A stretch of 32,964 bases of DNA from Thermoguttaceae bacterium (lineage in GTDB: Bacteria; Planctomycetota; Planctomycetia; Pirellulales; Thermoguttaceae): NCBI GenBank assembly GCA_028694795.1, contig JAQVKF010000020.1, positions 1-32,964 on the forward strand. The letters are read 5' to 3'. Positions within the stretch are counted from its first letter, which is position 1. Each line of letters opens with the position of its first letter. Position numbers and translations under genes: made by a program. The notes under the pieces are model-generated. The model did not search any database. It was not told the DNA's origin and saw nothing but the letters and a program-made list of their open reading frames with translations. Shown piece after piece: positions 32,241 through 32,964 of this stretch.

Positions 32241-32964
32241 ATTCTCCATCTGTTTTTTGCATAATTCCACGCATGACCGCCGCCTTATTCTGACACTCGT
32301 TCCATTCCTTTTCTGGAACGGAGTCAAACACTATCCCCGCCCCCGCCTGCCAATGTAACTGGCCATCGCGAACCCACATACTTCGAATCGTAATACCAGT
32401 ATCCAAATGTACCTCATCTTTATCCAATCCCAACCAACCGATACACCCCGCATAAGGCCCACGTGGAGCCTTTTCCGTTTCCGCGATCAATTCCATCGCG
32501 CGGACCTTGGGAGCTCCACTCACCGTACCCGCGGGAAATGTTGCCGCCAGCACATCGACCGCATCCAAACCATTTTCCAGCCGCGCCGTCACACGGCTTG
32601 TTAAGTGCATCACATGCGAAAAACGCTCCACCTCCATCAATCGCTCTAATTTGACTGAGCCTGGCTGAGCAATCCGTCCCAAATCGTTACGTCCAAGATC
32701 GACCAACATTACATGTTCCGCACGTTCTTTCGGATCGGCCTGCAACTCCGCAGCCAACAGCGCATCTTCCGCATCATCTTTGCCACGGCAACGGGTTCCG
32801 GCAATCGGCGAAAGCTGCAACTGATTATTCGTACATCTCACCATCACCTCGGGTGACGAGCCGAAAAGGGTAATATCACGAAATCGCATAAAAAACATGT
32901 ACGGCGACGCATTTCGACGACGCATGCGACGATAAAGCGGAAATGGATCGGCGGTAAACGGGAC
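32218..32964 (-). CDS. trpE: Anthranilate synthase component I (5' part outside window)
   Basis: The frame is open to the window edge, so the N-terminal part is missing; about 248 C-terminal residues are seen. The chorismate-binding core is clear: YMFFMRF, LFGSSPEVMVR, SPIAGTRCRG, the LLAAELQADPKERAEH helix, MLVDLGRNDLGR, TFPAGTVSGAPK and YAGCIGWL. The enzyme makes anthranilate from chorismate with ammonia from the TrpG domain encoded next. PabB and other chorismate-binding homologues share these motifs; the trp operon context makes TrpE the best call. The feedback-regulatory N-terminal region is not visible, and the operon promoter lies outside the window. Confidence 0.93.
   Translation of the reverse strand, partial: VPFTADPFPLYRRMRRRNASPYMFFMRFRDITLFGSSPEVMVRCTNNQLQLSPIAGTRCRGKDDAEDALLAAELQADPKERAEHVMLVDLGRNDLGRIAQPGSVKLERLMEVERFSHVMHLTSRVTARLENGLDAVDVLAATFPAGTVSGAPKVRAMELIAETEKAPRGPYAGCIGWLGLDKDEVHLDTGITIRSMWVRDGQLHWQAGAGIVFDSVPEKEWNECQNKAAVMRGIMQKTDGEYDVPAHR

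Overview
The window looks like a bacterial chromosome segment of about 50% GC, most likely from a planctomycete (Planctomycetota). This rests on the kind of proteins present: a BBP7-like outer-membrane barrel, a secreted Pro/Ala-rich helical protein, PheS with a Cys cluster, and a stand-alone dnaA with a very long linker. No rRNA or marker comparison was possible, so the assignment is an inference. No tRNA, rRNA, CRISPR array, transposase or phage gene was seen.

Layout. 1-885: 3' part of an outer-membrane barrel gene. 1335-1949: LOG-family nucleotide hydrolase (+). 2033-3979: rsmA followed by a metallo-beta-lactamase-fold nuclease (-). 4435-5478: pyrB (-). 5479-6759: a long gene-free stretch with an AT-rich block, a good sigma70-like promoter and a foldable segment. 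6760-9357: dnaA (+), 865 aa, whose domain II is greatly enlarged and contains a histone-H1-like Lys/Ala/Thr tract. 9510-10523: on the minus strand, remains of an ammonium transporter gene (amt) and a P-II regulator gene (glnB/glnK). Both carry frameshifts, and amt is also 5'-truncated with a nonsense codon. This is a decayed nitrogen-uptake operon that simple ORF calling misses. 10801-11871: M42 aminopeptidase (+). 12062-12505: small exported protein (-).

13127-21206 is a plus-strand run: pheS, pheT, an adenine-specific DNA methyltransferase that overlaps the pheT stop, a TPR protein, a YceH/DUF480 protein and a DMT/EamA transporter. 21207-21568 holds a degenerate 70-bp repeat pair and a 16-bp palindrome. 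Next come a sodium:solute symporter, a family-2 O-methyltransferase-like protein, and a Bcr/CflA-type MFS transporter closely followed by birA.

27192-32964 is a complete-looking tryptophan operon on the minus strand, in the order trpE (cut by the window end), trpGD (fused), trpC, trpF, trpB, trpA. ATGA-type overlaps or short overlaps join E/GD/C/F/B, and a 60-bp spacer precedes trpA. Together these encode all steps from chorismate to tryptophan.

Most genes are housekeeping. The parts most worth a second look are the H1-like DnaA linker, the eroded amt-glnB locus, the promoter and putative RNA in the dnaA upstream gap, and the orphan methyltransferase coupled to pheT.
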